Assembly (NCBI GenBank): GCA_937997345.1
Contig: CALKTD010000028.1
Location: forward strand, 1 to 49,417
Direction: 5' to 3'
From: an uncultured Atopobium sp.
GTDB lineage: Bacteria; Actinomycetota; Coriobacteriia; Coriobacteriales; Atopobiaceae
DNA: 49,417 nt
Below are positions 35,165 to 44,611 of the stretch, piece by piece. The position numbers were made by a program, and so were the translations under genes. Below the pieces are notes generated by a model that was not told the DNA's origin, did not search any database, and saw nothing but the letters and a program-made list of their open reading frames with translations. The number at the start of each line of letters is the position of its first letter. Within the stretch, counting starts at the first letter, position 1.

Positions 35165-36230
35165 CTATCCCAAACTGGTCATCCACAATCTGGTCAAGCT
35201 GCGCAGAAATGCATGAGAATTCTTTGTTCAAATCAAGCGTATGCACAGAAATCTTATTGCCGCTTATGTGGTACACGTCGTCAGGGGCAAGCAGCTCATT
35301 TGTCCGCGCGTACAAAAGCATGCCCGAAACCTTCCGGTCAGCATCTTTTACCTGTGCTTCTTTATTCTTCACATACGTATACATCTGATACAAATTACCT
35401 GAATGCACCTTATACGTACCAAAATTTTCCTGAAGCGAATGCTGATAATACTTCGCGTCAATAATCAAAATCTGATCCCCATACGAGAGCGTAATATCCG
35501 TCTGCATGTCCGGCAAAAGTCCAACATAGCCATCATCCAAATCCCAAGGAATTTGCGACGCTCTAGCAGAAAAACCTTTCACATGCTTGGCATACTCTTG
35601 CACATAATACTCAAGAATGAACTTCTCGTACAACCTATGCATTTTTTGCTCGTCAATAAAACTTGCCAGGCGGTACTCTCCATCTTCAGTGGTCATGAGC
35701 ATGCCTTCAACAATCAACTGGCAAATTGAGAGTAGCAGCTGATACGTGCGGTTATTGCGCTGAAAACGAATATCCGCCCAGCGAACCTGTTTTAAATCAA
35801 CCTCATCAATGTCCGCAAAGAAAAGCAATTCTCGCTTAAGCGCAACCTTGTGCCGCGGCGATACATCCTTCTTTTTGAGCAGCAACAGGACCACCGACTT
35901 TAAGATCTGATTGAATAGATTGTTTTGAGAAAGCTCATCAAAATCGCAGGTAACTTGTACGCGACGAGCAAGGCGATTCCTAATGGTCCCCGCCATATCA
36001 ACTTTGCCTCGAACAACCGCCAGATCCTCCGCACAACTTATGTACTCGCGATACAAGCCCTGCTTGAGCTGCAAACCAATCCCCTTGGACAAGATGGCCG
36101 CAAACAGGTTATAAATCGAGTCAAACATCTCCTTCTGCACGTCCTCATACACAGATTCACGCAGCGTAGTGAAGGCGTACGACAGCATATAGTAAATGTT
36201 TTTAATGAAGATATATCTATCTTCGGTCAT
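35148..36230 (-). CDS. mcrC: McrC, nuclease subunit of a McrBC modification-dependent restriction system
   Basis: 360 residues. The N-terminal part (YIFIKNIYYMLSYAFTTLRE, GLYREYISCAEDLAVVRGKV) is the McrC core that activates McrB. The C-terminal PD-(D/E)xK nuclease reads PDMQTDITLSYGDQILIIDAKYYQ near residue 265, with D and D-x-K in place. McrBC cuts DNA carrying modified cytosine, using GTP through McrB. The gene overlaps mcrB by four bases (ATGA), the typical McrB-McrC arrangement. It looks intact, unlike mcrB. Confidence 0.9.
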   Translation of the reverse strand: MTEDRYIFIKNIYYMLSYAFTTLRESVYEDVQKEMFDSIYNLFAAILSKGIGLQLKQGLYREYISCAEDLAVVRGKVDMAGTIRNRLARRVQVTCDFDELSQNNLFNQILKSVVLLLLKKKDVSPRHKVALKRELLFFADIDEVDLKQVRWADIRFQRNNRTYQLLLSICQLIVEGMLMTTEDGEYRLASFIDEQKMHRLYEKFILEYYVQEYAKHVKGFSARASQIPWDLDDGYVGLLPDMQTDITLSYGDQILIIDAKYYQHSLQENFGTYKVHSGNLYQMYTYVKNKEAQVKDADRKVSGMLLYARTNELLAPDDVYHISGNKISVHTLDLNKEFSCISAQLDQIVDDQFGIEKRAS

Positions 36231-37834
36231 TGAAACACTCCATGAAGGATATTCTCCCAGCGCTGGTATTTCTCCTGGTCGTCAAACCAATACTCGCCCA
36301 GCATTGGCAAGATGTCGTAATCCACAACCTCCTGCATCCATTTATCGGTGCAGCTCAGCTTATCGCGACCGCAGAAATAGCTGTGACCAATACAAAATCC
36401 TCTGCCTAGCGATCTATCTGACATAATTTCCGAGTTCAGCTCAATCACCTTGGCGAGAAGATCGTTAAAGGTTTCATTTTTAAGTGACTGCTGGTACTGG
36501 ATAAAGCCCTCAGTCTCAAAACCAGGCTCCATTTCAAAGAAACTGAAGCGACGACGCAGAGCATAGTCAATCATCGCCAAACTTCTATCTGCCGTGTTCA
36601 TCATGCCAATGATATAAAGGTTCTCTGGAACCGAAAACTTCTCGTCATTGTACGCAAGTGTAGCCGGTGTACCTCGATAATCATTCTCAATCAGCATCAA
36701 AAGTTCACCAAAAATCTTGCTCAAATTGCCACGATTAATCTCATCAATAATAAAGAAATACTTTAACTCTGGATCCGACTCTGCCTTCTTACAGAAACGA
36801 TAGAACACGCCCTTTTTGAGCTCAAAGCTTGCCCCACTAGGCTTGTAACCCATCATGAAGTCTTCGTATGAATAATTCTGATGGAATTGAACAAACTCAA
36901 TAGCATCCTCATTCACTGCACCTATCAGCGAATACGCAAGTCTTTTTGCCGAGAAGGTCTTTCCAACTCCTGGCGCTCCTTGCAAAATAATATTCTTTTT
37001 ATTTAGTAATACGGCAGCTAACTTGTCATATTTCTCTTCCGACATAAATACTTCCTCCAAAAATTTTCCCTTGTTATATGGAGGAATACAAAACAACTTA
37101 ATATCTTCAGGATTAAGGGTTTTCTCTGAATCGATATCATCAGATTGAGTTGGAGGAATCTCTTTATAATTCTTTGAGAAATACGCAATATCAGCCGTTA
37201 GAGTCACAAAATAAGGATCGGGATAGCAATCTGCTGTTAAAGCAGAGGTAAACATCTCAATGAGTTCGGAATCTTCAGAAATTGTCTCTCTAACTTCATT
37301 ATAAAATTTTGTATACGTCCTTATATTAATTGTAGACGCCCCTTGCTTAAACTTATAATCGCTCTTTAACTTATTTGATAAAGCTTTTACTTGTCTAAAT
37401 CTGTATATGTAATATGTGTCTGGATATCTAAGCCAAAGGTAAGTTGTGATGGTTCCCTCTTTTTGATAATGCTGCTTTCCTTCAGGACCATATATATCCA
37501 GCAACTTATCCGACTTTGTCATAAATCCGTTAATACGCTCAACTATATCGATATTCTCGTCATAAAGTTGCATAAACATACTACGAACTTCTTCTGCATC
37601 CTGTTCAGCATAAAACTCAATCATCTTACGAGAAAAATCATAAGAAGTAGTTAAAAGATTATCTGTCTTTGACAGTGACTTGCTCAGCATCGCAGGAAAA
37701 TCCTGGGCATTGATGTCCCAGTTGTCCTGAAAGTACTTAATTGCTTCCTACTTATATTTTTCTTCCTTCCAATGAGAAGAAAAATTCCCTTTGTACTGAG
37801 CAAGGACCTCATCAAGAGACTGTCTATCTATCAT
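36227..37834 (-). pseudogene. mcrB: McrB GTPase subunit with an early in-frame amber stop
   Basis: From an ATG with AAGGAG upstream the frame reads MIDRQSLDEVLAQYKGNFSS and HWKEEKYK, then TAG at codon 29 (37748-37750). The same frame continues EAIKYFQDNWDINAQDF to the end, 507 codons after the stop. Family members usually read E-x-Y-K-W-x-A at that point, so TGG to TAG is likely. The rest is a full McrB: Walker A QGAPGVGKT, Walker B FFIIDEINRGN, then MMNTADRSLAMIDYALRRRF. Restart at the Met 48 codons in (37690) would give a 487-residue protein but has no clear ribosome site; it would lack part of the target-binding N-terminus. It is the only visible defect in this McrBC pair. Confidence 0.8.
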
Positions 37835-37987
37835 TACTGCTCCTTTTCGAACAGAAAGCTAATAAATTTCATAAAGTATGTTTACTACCAGTTAAATTGC
37901 ATCTTTATACTGATAGCATCCTCCAAATTGAAACTTATATTTTTAACTTTTTTCACAATTCAGTAACCGGCACCACGCTCTTAACTT

Positions 37988-38515
37988 CTAACGTAGCTTT
38001 TTATTCATATACAGAACAAGCGAATCGTTGTTGCAGCACTCAGCATACTGTTCAAGTACCTCAGAGTTGTACCATACTCCAGATCCGTCAGGCACATAAC
38101 CTCTTTTAACATACAATCGCTGGGCATTTCCATAACCGTAATGAAGACCAACTGCAAGAGTTATTTCGTCAGAAAATCTTGCAACATCTCTTTCTATAAC
38201 ATCTAAAAGAACACTACCAATGCCCCTTTGCTGATATGCATCAAACACCCTTAAATCTGATATTTCTGGCTTGCCTTCCTTTTTCCAAGGTCCACTCTGA
38301 GCGTCAAACAGCAAGGTACAATATCCAGCAATTTTATCGTCATATTCAGCTATATACACATTACGAATACCCGTCTCTTGATCTTTGAAATATCCAAGAT
38401 AAGTCTCTATTTTGTTATTCCAACCATACGATTGAAATACTTCAATGATTGCCTGAGCATCGCTTTCCAGCATGCTTCTTATCTTAAGTTTTCCATGCTC
38501 ATAATATATTTTCAT
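37988..38515 (-). CDS. GNAT-family N-acetyltransferase
   Basis: About 175 residues. GNAT core: LKIRSMLESDAQAIIEVFQS at the start, YIAEYDDKIAGYCTLLF as beta strands, then the acetyl-CoA loop in ISDLRVFDAYQQRGIGSVLL, and LYVKRGYVPDGSGVWYN. Substrate unknown. The ATG chosen has AGGGG a suitable distance upstream; a GTG three codons earlier is possible. It lies 35 bp after another GNAT gene on the same strand and upstream of mcrB. Confidence 0.8.
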   Translation of the reverse strand: MKIYYEHGKLKIRSMLESDAQAIIEVFQSYGWNNKIETYLGYFKDQETGIRNVYIAEYDDKIAGYCTLLFDAQSGPWKKEGKPEISDLRVFDAYQQRGIGSVLLDVIERDVARFSDEITLAVGLHYGYGNAQRLYVKRGYVPDGSGVWYNSEVLEQYAECCNNDSLVLYMNKKLR

Positions 38516-38550
38516 AAGAGACACCCCTACTGCCAGCCTTTAAAAACTCA

Positions 38551-39021
38551 TTAATCTCCGAGGTACTTTATATAAATCTGACAAGGATTCCATTCATCCC
38601 ATAAAGTTGGAAAACATTCCAGCTCTTTATATCCCATAGAAATATAGAACTGATTAGTTATGTCATACTCCTTATAGTGCCCCATTGCGACAGTTTTGAC
38701 CTGAGAAAATGTATATCCCAGCCGTTTTGCCAGGGCCTCATAAGCAGTGTTTAACTTTGTTCCAATGCCCCTGTGATGATATTTTTTCTTGATTCCCATT
38801 ACAAAAATATCCGCGCAGTCTTTACTTGTAGCATTCAAGACAATAAAACCAACTGCCTCATCATGAATAAAGCATGCTAGAAATGGTTTATCTTGTGAGT
38901 CTTCCACGTATTCCTTAGTACTCTCTGGCATCCCAAACCATTCTGGTAAATCGTTTAGGATATCTTGGGCTATTGTTGCTTTCTCTTTTTTATCAACAAT
39001 TTCTTTAATCGTAAGCTCCAT
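38551..39021 (-). CDS. GNAT-family N-acetyltransferase
   Basis: 156 residues, starting MELTIKEIVDKKEKATIAQD, with the usual FIHDEAVGFIVLNATSK strand pair, the acetyl-CoA motif in KKYHHRGIGTKLNTAYEALA, and MGYKELECFPTLWDEWNPC near the end, a pattern found in Firmicute GNATs. AAAGGG precedes the ATG. Probably co-transcribed with the next GNAT. Substrate unknown. Confidence 0.8.
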   Translation of the reverse strand: MELTIKEIVDKKEKATIAQDILNDLPEWFGMPESTKEYVEDSQDKPFLACFIHDEAVGFIVLNATSKDCADIFVMGIKKKYHHRGIGTKLNTAYEALAKRLGYTFSQVKTVAMGHYKEYDITNQFYISMGYKELECFPTLWDEWNPCQIYIKYLGD

Positions 39022-39209
39022 ATGTATCCCTTTATTTATTAATTAAAAACATCAATCTAAAGAATAATGAAAATGCCAAACTTTACACCTAAAAATAGTA
39101 ATTTCTACGGCATATCTCAAGAATTTAATTTGAAAAAGGCAGCCTCACCTGAGCCTGCCTTAAATCAAATCCAGCATCTTCAAAAAATGCAACAATCATT
39201 CTCAAATTA

Positions 39210-40301
39210 CTATTCTTTAACAAATCCAAACGGGAATTCAGGTTTCACATAATCCAACAAGAAGAGCTCGTCTTCTGGAATTCTTCCTACAACATTACGG
39301 GTTCCATCGTCTTCAAAATCTCTCAGAGCAACTTCAACCTCTCCCAGATAATGCGGTAAATTGTCATTCACTACTAATACGTCTCCGCGCTTAATATGAC
39401 AATCTGTGCGCTCGCGAGCAGGAATCGAAGTGGAGTACTCAAACATCCTAGGTACTGAAGAACGTAGATAATACTCAGATGCATCGCCACGCGTTACGTG
39501 GTTGAACTGATACAAAACGTTCTTCTCGACCTCAGTTACACCAGAATCAAATTCAACCTTGAACGTTACCTTAGTAGTATCAACAGCGGCTAATGCAGCA
39601 AGTTCCTTTTCAGAAGCAAAGCAATTGCCAACCATAATGTCATCAATAAGGCCAGTTGCCAACAGGTGTCTTGCCTGTAAATCAATAGAACGAGTACGAT
39701 CATCTTCGCAGGTAGGAAGGCCGTCATAAACCGGCCATGGACCAAATGTTTTATTCTGCTGACTCGTCACAAATGCTGCCTGAGTTAGACCCATACCAAA
39801 ATAATGCTCGGAGAATTCAATGAAACGTTTCTCGCTCAAGCCAGAAAATCTCTGTGGATAAAAATTGTGACAAACGCACATATTGCGACGATATGCACCG
39901 CGCTCAATAAGTAGATCAAGCGACAGCATCTGACTAGCGTTGAACTCAACTGCAATGCCATAAGGATTTCTTGTCAGAGCAATGTCCTGACGGTCTCCCA
40001 AATGCCCATCAAGGCGAATAATATCTACGCCCATCTTCGCAAAAACAGAAATATCAGTTGCCGTTGCCCCTAAGTGCTGGAATACGCGTGGGTTGGTATC
40101 CACTGCAACCGTAAAACCATACCGATGAGCACGATCCATAAACTCTGAAAACTCAGTTACTGTATCCTCCGGTGATTTATCCACAGAAAGTAAGCATGTG
40201 AAAATGCGCGAGAAACCATAGTTACTTGCTAATGCCATGTAGGCATCATCGGCTTCAGGTGTTGAGTGCTCTGGATAAAGAGAAATTCCAAGCCTATGCA
40301 T
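39210..40301 (-). CDS. mupG: MupG-family 6-phospho-N-acetylmuramidase (DUF871)
   Basis: About 363 residues. A TIM-barrel domain (MHRLGISLYPEHSTPEADDA; IFTCLLS; VDTNPRVFQHLG; DIIRLDGHLGDRQDIALTRN; NFYPQRFSGLSEKRF) is followed by a small cyclophilin-like C-terminal domain (about residues 250-363) ending in YVKPEFPFGFVKE. MupG splits MurNAc-6-phosphate-GlcNAc inside the cell during recycling or scavenging of peptidoglycan disaccharides. The ATG with GGAGGA just upstream is preferred over a TTG four codons earlier. It is the last gene of the PTS operon, so the PTS probably imports the substrate as a 6-phosphate. Confidence 0.85.
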   Translation of the reverse strand: MHRLGISLYPEHSTPEADDAYMALASNYGFSRIFTCLLSVDKSPEDTVTEFSEFMDRAHRYGFTVAVDTNPRVFQHLGATATDISVFAKMGVDIIRLDGHLGDRQDIALTRNPYGIAVEFNASQMLSLDLLIERGAYRRNMCVCHNFYPQRFSGLSEKRFIEFSEHYFGMGLTQAAFVTSQQNKTFGPWPVYDGLPTCEDDRTRSIDLQARHLLATGLIDDIMVGNCFASEKELAALAAVDTTKVTFKVEFDSGVTEVEKNVLYQFNHVTRGDASEYYLRSSVPRMFEYSTSIPARERTDCHIKRGDVLVVNDNLPHYLGEVEVALRDFEDDGTRNVVGRIPEDELFLLDYVKPEFPFGFVKE

Positions 40302-40383
40302 AACTTCCTCCAATCAAGCATACAGACTGGTACCTGGTGCAGCGTCTCAGCGTTGCACCAGGTACAGCTCAAATACAAAAGTT

Positions 40384-41757
40384 TTACAGCACTACAGAAT
40401 CAAGGTCGATAGAGTCAAAGTCTTCCAGCTCAGTAGAAGATTCCTCGGAAGCTGCGGCTTCTTCCTTCAGATATTCCTTATCCAACGTCTTGATGAAAGG
40501 CAGATAAATAAAGATTCCCAGAATAATCAAGAAGAGCTGCAGGACAGCGCCTTGCCAACCACTCAGCAGGAATCCAGAAACTAGAGGAGGAGTAGTCCAA
40601 GGAAGCATGACGCCGTTGCACAGAGGTACTAAACCAAGATCCATGATGAAGTACGCAATGATGATGTTGACCACTGGAGTGAGGATAAAGGGGATCAACA
40701 TAACAGGGTTAAGAACAATAGGAAGACCAAAGATAATTGGCTCATTGATACCAAAGATACCAGGAGCAACAGAAATCTTTGCCAGATCTTTAATACGCTT
40801 GGAATTGCAGAACAGAAGCATTGCAATCAGCAGAGAGAGCGTAGAACCGCCGCCGCCAAAGGTTGCAAAGAAGGTCTCGAACTCACGGTTAACAATGTTA
40901 GGAAGTGCTGCGCCAGCAGCAAATGCAGCCTGATTTTCCAGCGAAAGTGCGGTAAGAATTGGTGTGTAAATTGAACCAGTAACGCTGGAACCATGGATAC
41001 CAATAAACCAGAATCCACTTGCCAAAACATAACTAAATGCCAATGCCCAAACAGTTCCACCAAGTGAAGTTAGAGGAGCCTGAAGAATTGCATAAATGAA
41101 GTTAAAGGCATTGCCCCATGGGGAAATGATAAAGACAATACCAACCAGCCATACGGCGGTAAATGCAACGGTCATAGGAATAAGCGCACTAAATGCACGA
41201 GCAACAGTAGGAGGAACGCCCTCTGGCATCTTAATGGTCCAGTCTTTTTTAATGATGTAACCAAATACGCCTACCGCAAAAAATCCTACAATCATGGCAA
41301 TGAAGACGCCTTTTGCACCCGTCCATGCAAGAGGAATACTGTCTACCAGGAATGGCTCTACGCCTTCTTCAGGTGAAAACTCAGTTACCTGAGGCATAAG
41401 GATGAACCAACCTACCAAAGATACAATACCCGCTGACGCACGGTCTTTAATACCAATGTGCTCGGCAAAGTTATAGCCAATGTTAAAAGCAAGGAAGATT
41501 GCCATGAGCGAAACAGTGCATGCGGAAGGAATAGCCAGCAGAGCAAATAGCGATTTATCTGGCTGAATCATCGTAGTCTTCAAAAAATCAATCCATGCAG
41601 GAATTGGGAAGTTGCGAAGCAAAGTAAACATAGAGCCAATGATTAGAATTGGCATGACCATTGCAAACGAATCTCGCATGGTCAGAAGATATTTATTTTT
41701 ACCAATCATTTCAGCCAGCGGCATAAGTCGCTTTTCAAAAACATCCATCGTTTTCAT
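40384..41757 (-). CDS. PTS lactose/cellobiose-family EIIC permease
   Basis: About 457 residues with eight to ten membrane segments. The start reads MKTMDVFEKRLMPLAEMIGK; then come SFAMVMPILIIGSMFTLLRN and the sugar-binding re-entrant region FWFIGIHGSSVTGSIYTPIL, and FGINEPIIFGLPIVLNPVML, which is the family signature. GGAGGG lies five bases before the chosen ATG. The acidic C-terminal tail (EEAAASEESSTELEDFDSID) is cytosolic. It follows EIIB on the same strand; the sugar is likely a beta-linked disaccharide, given MupG beside it. Confidence 0.9.
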   Translation of the reverse strand: MKTMDVFEKRLMPLAEMIGKNKYLLTMRDSFAMVMPILIIGSMFTLLRNFPIPAWIDFLKTTMIQPDKSLFALLAIPSACTVSLMAIFLAFNIGYNFAEHIGIKDRASAGIVSLVGWFILMPQVTEFSPEEGVEPFLVDSIPLAWTGAKGVFIAMIVGFFAVGVFGYIIKKDWTIKMPEGVPPTVARAFSALIPMTVAFTAVWLVGIVFIISPWGNAFNFIYAILQAPLTSLGGTVWALAFSYVLASGFWFIGIHGSSVTGSIYTPILTALSLENQAAFAAGAALPNIVNREFETFFATFGGGGSTLSLLIAMLLFCNSKRIKDLAKISVAPGIFGINEPIIFGLPIVLNPVMLIPFILTPVVNIIIAYFIMDLGLVPLCNGVMLPWTTPPLVSGFLLSGWQGAVLQLFLIILGIFIYLPFIKTLDKEYLKEEAAASEESSTELEDFDSIDLDSVVL

Positions 41758-41823
41758 AGAACCCTCCAAACTAACATCTCTCCATTTTTATAAAATCACA
41801 GGTAAAACGTATAGCGAGAAACC

Positions 41824-42147
41824 CTATGCAGTAGAGCCACGCTTAATCAAAGAAATGGCCATCTTAAGTACACGCTCGCCGTTCAAGTTGCCATAATCTG
41901 CTGATTCAATAACGCCAACAGGAATTTTTGCTCCGTATTTTGCGTTTACATCGTCAAAGCTAAAACGGACCTGAGGCCCTAACAAAATGCAGTCAGGGGT
42001 GTTGTGCTCTACTTGAAAGTCAATTGACGTAGAAGAAAAGGCTTCGACTTTTACTTGAATGCCGTGGGCATCAGCAACTTCTTGCATCTTGTTTGCAAGC
42101 ATACTTGTAGACATACCTGCACTACAGAACAAATCAATCTTTTTCAT
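41824..42147 (-). CDS. PTS lactose/cellobiose-family EIIB
   Basis: 107 residues. The phosphorylated Cys is in KKIDLFCSAGMSTSMLANKM, Cys 8. DCILLGPQVRFSFDDV is typical of the family. It takes phosphate from EIIA and passes it to the sugar bound by EIIC. It is 12 bp from EIIA on the same strand. Confidence 0.93.
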   Translation of the reverse strand: MKKIDLFCSAGMSTSMLANKMQEVADAHGIQVKVEAFSSTSIDFQVEHNTPDCILLGPQVRFSFDDVNAKYGAKIPVGVIESADYGNLNGERVLKMAISLIKRGSTA

Positions 42148-42159
42148 GCCTATTTCCTT

Positions 42160-42492
42160 TCACTGACCATTACCAACAGATACTTGCTTACAAAGCTCGA
42201 CGATTTGCACAGCCAAATCGTGCGTTGTAAGAGCACACATTAAATGATCTTGACCATGGGCCATTAACAAAGACAGTGGCTTGTTATTCTGTCCAATAAT
42301 TTCTTGCTGAATCCGCTCCATCTGAAATTCATGTGCGCGATTCAATGATTCTGCACTCTGTTTTAATAACTCATCTGCCTGGTCAAACTTTCCCATACGA
42401 GCACACTTGATTGCTTCTATTGCATAGCTTTTTGCATCCCCACCATGCACAACCAAGTTGGTAACAATAGCCTCTACCTCTCTTTCGTCCAT
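42160..42492 (-). CDS. PTS lactose/cellobiose-family EIIA
   Basis: 110 residues, a helical trimer-forming protein. The phosphorylated His is H79 in SLLMAHGQDHLMCA, with the Asp of QDH as a metal ligand. NLVVHGGDAKSYAIEAIKCA is a typical start. Its ATG overlaps the last base of the licR stop (TAATG), so it is translationally coupled to the regulator. Confidence 0.93.
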   Translation of the reverse strand: MDEREVEAIVTNLVVHGGDAKSYAIEAIKCARMGKFDQADELLKQSAESLNRAHEFQMERIQQEIIGQNNKPLSLLMAHGQDHLMCALTTHDLAVQIVELCKQVSVGNGQ

Positions 42493-44420
42493 TACTGTCC
42501 CCTCTTTCTCAAACCAACACCTGACGACGTAATCTGATCAACAAAAGTTGAAAAACTTTGATGCTTAACAAGAGAACAAATTGCCTCTTTATCCATAAGA
42601 AGTGACGCCATGTTCTTGTTAAATAAACGGGTCTTCTCGTCTTCTGTACAAGAAACCGAAATCAAAAACACAGCAGCTACGTCATGACCATCCCAGTCAA
42701 TTGGGTTATCTAATAAACCAACTGCTACACAAGTGCGCTCAGATACCGGGCGCGAAGGATGCGGAAGTGCAACCAAGTTTCCAAAGGCAGTCATTGCTAA
42801 AGTTTCGCGGTCAAAGACCAGAGCTCTGAACTCATCTTCAGAAACAGAGATGTTTGTTTCTTCAATTTTGCATAATTGACTAATCAAAAAATTAAGTACT
42901 TCCGTCTTACTTCTGTATGCAAGATGTGGGAAGAAGAGGTGTTCACTGAAGTGTTTAGCAAACTCTGCTCGTTCATCTCGACGAAGCAAGTCTTTAACTA
43001 CCTGGTCTTTATTAATATCGTCGAGCAAGAATCCTGAATAGCACACAGGAACTGGTAAAGGAGATTCAATCTCAACAGCAGAGAACACATAGTCAATGTG
43101 TGAAAAATCAATCGTAGAAATCTGACTCAGATTGCATGTAGAAATTGATCCGATATAAGGCCCAAATTCCTCTTTAATACGAATTCCTAAAATTTTAGAG
43201 GTGCCTAAACCTGTTGCACAAACACACAGTACATTCTTTTTTGGAAGCTCGGTACGCTTGCGTTCCAAAGCTAAGGCAAATGCCAGGGCCAAATAAGCTA
43301 CCTCATGCTCACTAAGAGTTGCTTCGTACTCTTTGGCCAAAATTGTTGACGACTCCATGGCCATCAAATATGCCAAAGGCATTCGATACTGGATGTCTGT
43401 AAGCAGTGGATTTTCTATCTGCAGATTATAGTGCAGACGAACTGAGAGTGGCACAATATGCCTAGCTAAACCCATGTGTAACTCAAGATCATTTCTAAAA
43501 TCAAATCTAAAACTGCTCCATACCAAATCAATCATCTGGCGTGTTACTGCAAATACATCATCAGTAATTACTAGATTTGGAGATTCAGAAATATCTTTAA
43601 ACATCTTTTTAGATGCCAAGTGAATTGCTATATAGGCAACCTCTGTCTGAGGAAACTCAACGTCAAACTCAGATGACAAGCGATTTACCAGCTTTTGTGC
43701 CACGCTATATTCATACGAGCACTGAATTCTCTTAAGCGAGTCTTCCTGTCCTGCAACATAGCGCTGTTGCTTAATGCGATTAATTGCAACCACAATATGA
43801 ATGACAAGATTTCTAATTGCAAAATCATTCAAGCTGACACCATGGTGATTAATGCACTCAACTACCAGCTTTGTTACATCAGCAATAAGTTCATTATTTT
43901 CTACCGTGGCGTGACAACTACCCGAATATGCTTCGTTTGTTACCAGACTTGCCAGGCAGAGTCGCTTATTAAATTCAGTACCTTCAATCTGAATTCCATA
44001 ATGCGATTTACGCATTATACGCAAGTCAAATCTGGCGAGAAACTCTTCAGCTTGTTTTAGATCAATCGAAATAGTCTTACGAGAAACGTAAAGAATCTCT
44101 GATAACTCGTCTACCGTAACCCAATCGCTTCGATTAAGCAGATCGTCCAATATATATGCCACGCGTTCATTAGAAGTCTGAGGTAGCTGATCTTCTTTAT
44201 TAAGCCAACAATCCAAGAGCTCAGGATTAAGAACTTCAAGATGATAGCCCTGACCCTTTATTGTTGTAATTTCAGCTATGCCTTCTAGTAATTCTTTTGC
44301 ACGTTTGATATATGCACGCACCGTGCGCTCGGAGACGCATAAGGACTCAGACAGCGTTGATGTAGAAACATCTTCCTGTTTTGCCAAGCACGTTATGAGA
44401 CGAACAAGTTTGTCATCCAT
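42492..44420 (-). CDS. LicR/MtlR-type PRD transcription activator with EIIB and EIIA modules
   Basis: 642 residues. An HTH lies at about 10-60 (DVSTSTLSESLCVSERTVRA) and a second at 92-125 (VTVDELSEILYVSRKTISID). PRD1 follows (about 170-275, with H208 and H267) and PRD2 (about 290-390, with H315 and H321). Then an EIIB-like domain with Cys in VLCVCATGLGTSKI near residue 401, and an EIIA-like domain (about 495-642) with H554 in ALPHPSRPV. PTS proteins phosphorylate these residues so that the operon is on only when its sugar is present and better ones are absent. It is the first gene of the operon. Confidence 0.92.
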   Translation of the reverse strand: MDDKLVRLITCLAKQEDVSTSTLSESLCVSERTVRAYIKRAKELLEGIAEITTIKGQGYHLEVLNPELLDCWLNKEDQLPQTSNERVAYILDDLLNRSDWVTVDELSEILYVSRKTISIDLKQAEEFLARFDLRIMRKSHYGIQIEGTEFNKRLCLASLVTNEAYSGSCHATVENNELIADVTKLVVECINHHGVSLNDFAIRNLVIHIVVAINRIKQQRYVAGQEDSLKRIQCSYEYSVAQKLVNRLSSEFDVEFPQTEVAYIAIHLASKKMFKDISESPNLVITDDVFAVTRQMIDLVWSSFRFDFRNDLELHMGLARHIVPLSVRLHYNLQIENPLLTDIQYRMPLAYLMAMESSTILAKEYEATLSEHEVAYLALAFALALERKRTELPKKNVLCVCATGLGTSKILGIRIKEEFGPYIGSISTCNLSQISTIDFSHIDYVFSAVEIESPLPVPVCYSGFLLDDINKDQVVKDLLRRDERAEFAKHFSEHLFFPHLAYRSKTEVLNFLISQLCKIEETNISVSEDEFRALVFDRETLAMTAFGNLVALPHPSRPVSERTCVAVGLLDNPIDWDGHDVAAVFLISVSCTEDEKTRLFNKNMASLLMDKEAICSLVKHQSFSTFVDQITSSGVGLRKRGQ

Positions 44421-44538
44421 GACGCACCCTCCTTATAGAAAATTATAAAAAGGGGCCCTGACGTTTCCATTTCCAATTCCGCCAACGGTAAAAGGAAATC
44501 AACTTCACATAACATTATTTAAATTTGTTATTAAAAAA

Positions 44539-44568
44539 CCTGGCGAGAAGATCGTTCCTCTCGCCAGG
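44539..44568 (-). terminator. Terminator of the lipoprotein phosphatase gene
   Basis: CCTGGCGAGA / TCTCGCCAGG ten-base stem; on the minus strand six T follow. The arm contains the GGCGAGA word. Confidence 0.85.
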
Positions 44569-44611
44569 CGACTAACCTGTCAGTTTTGCCGCGGCCCGCG
44601 ACCGCGACCCG

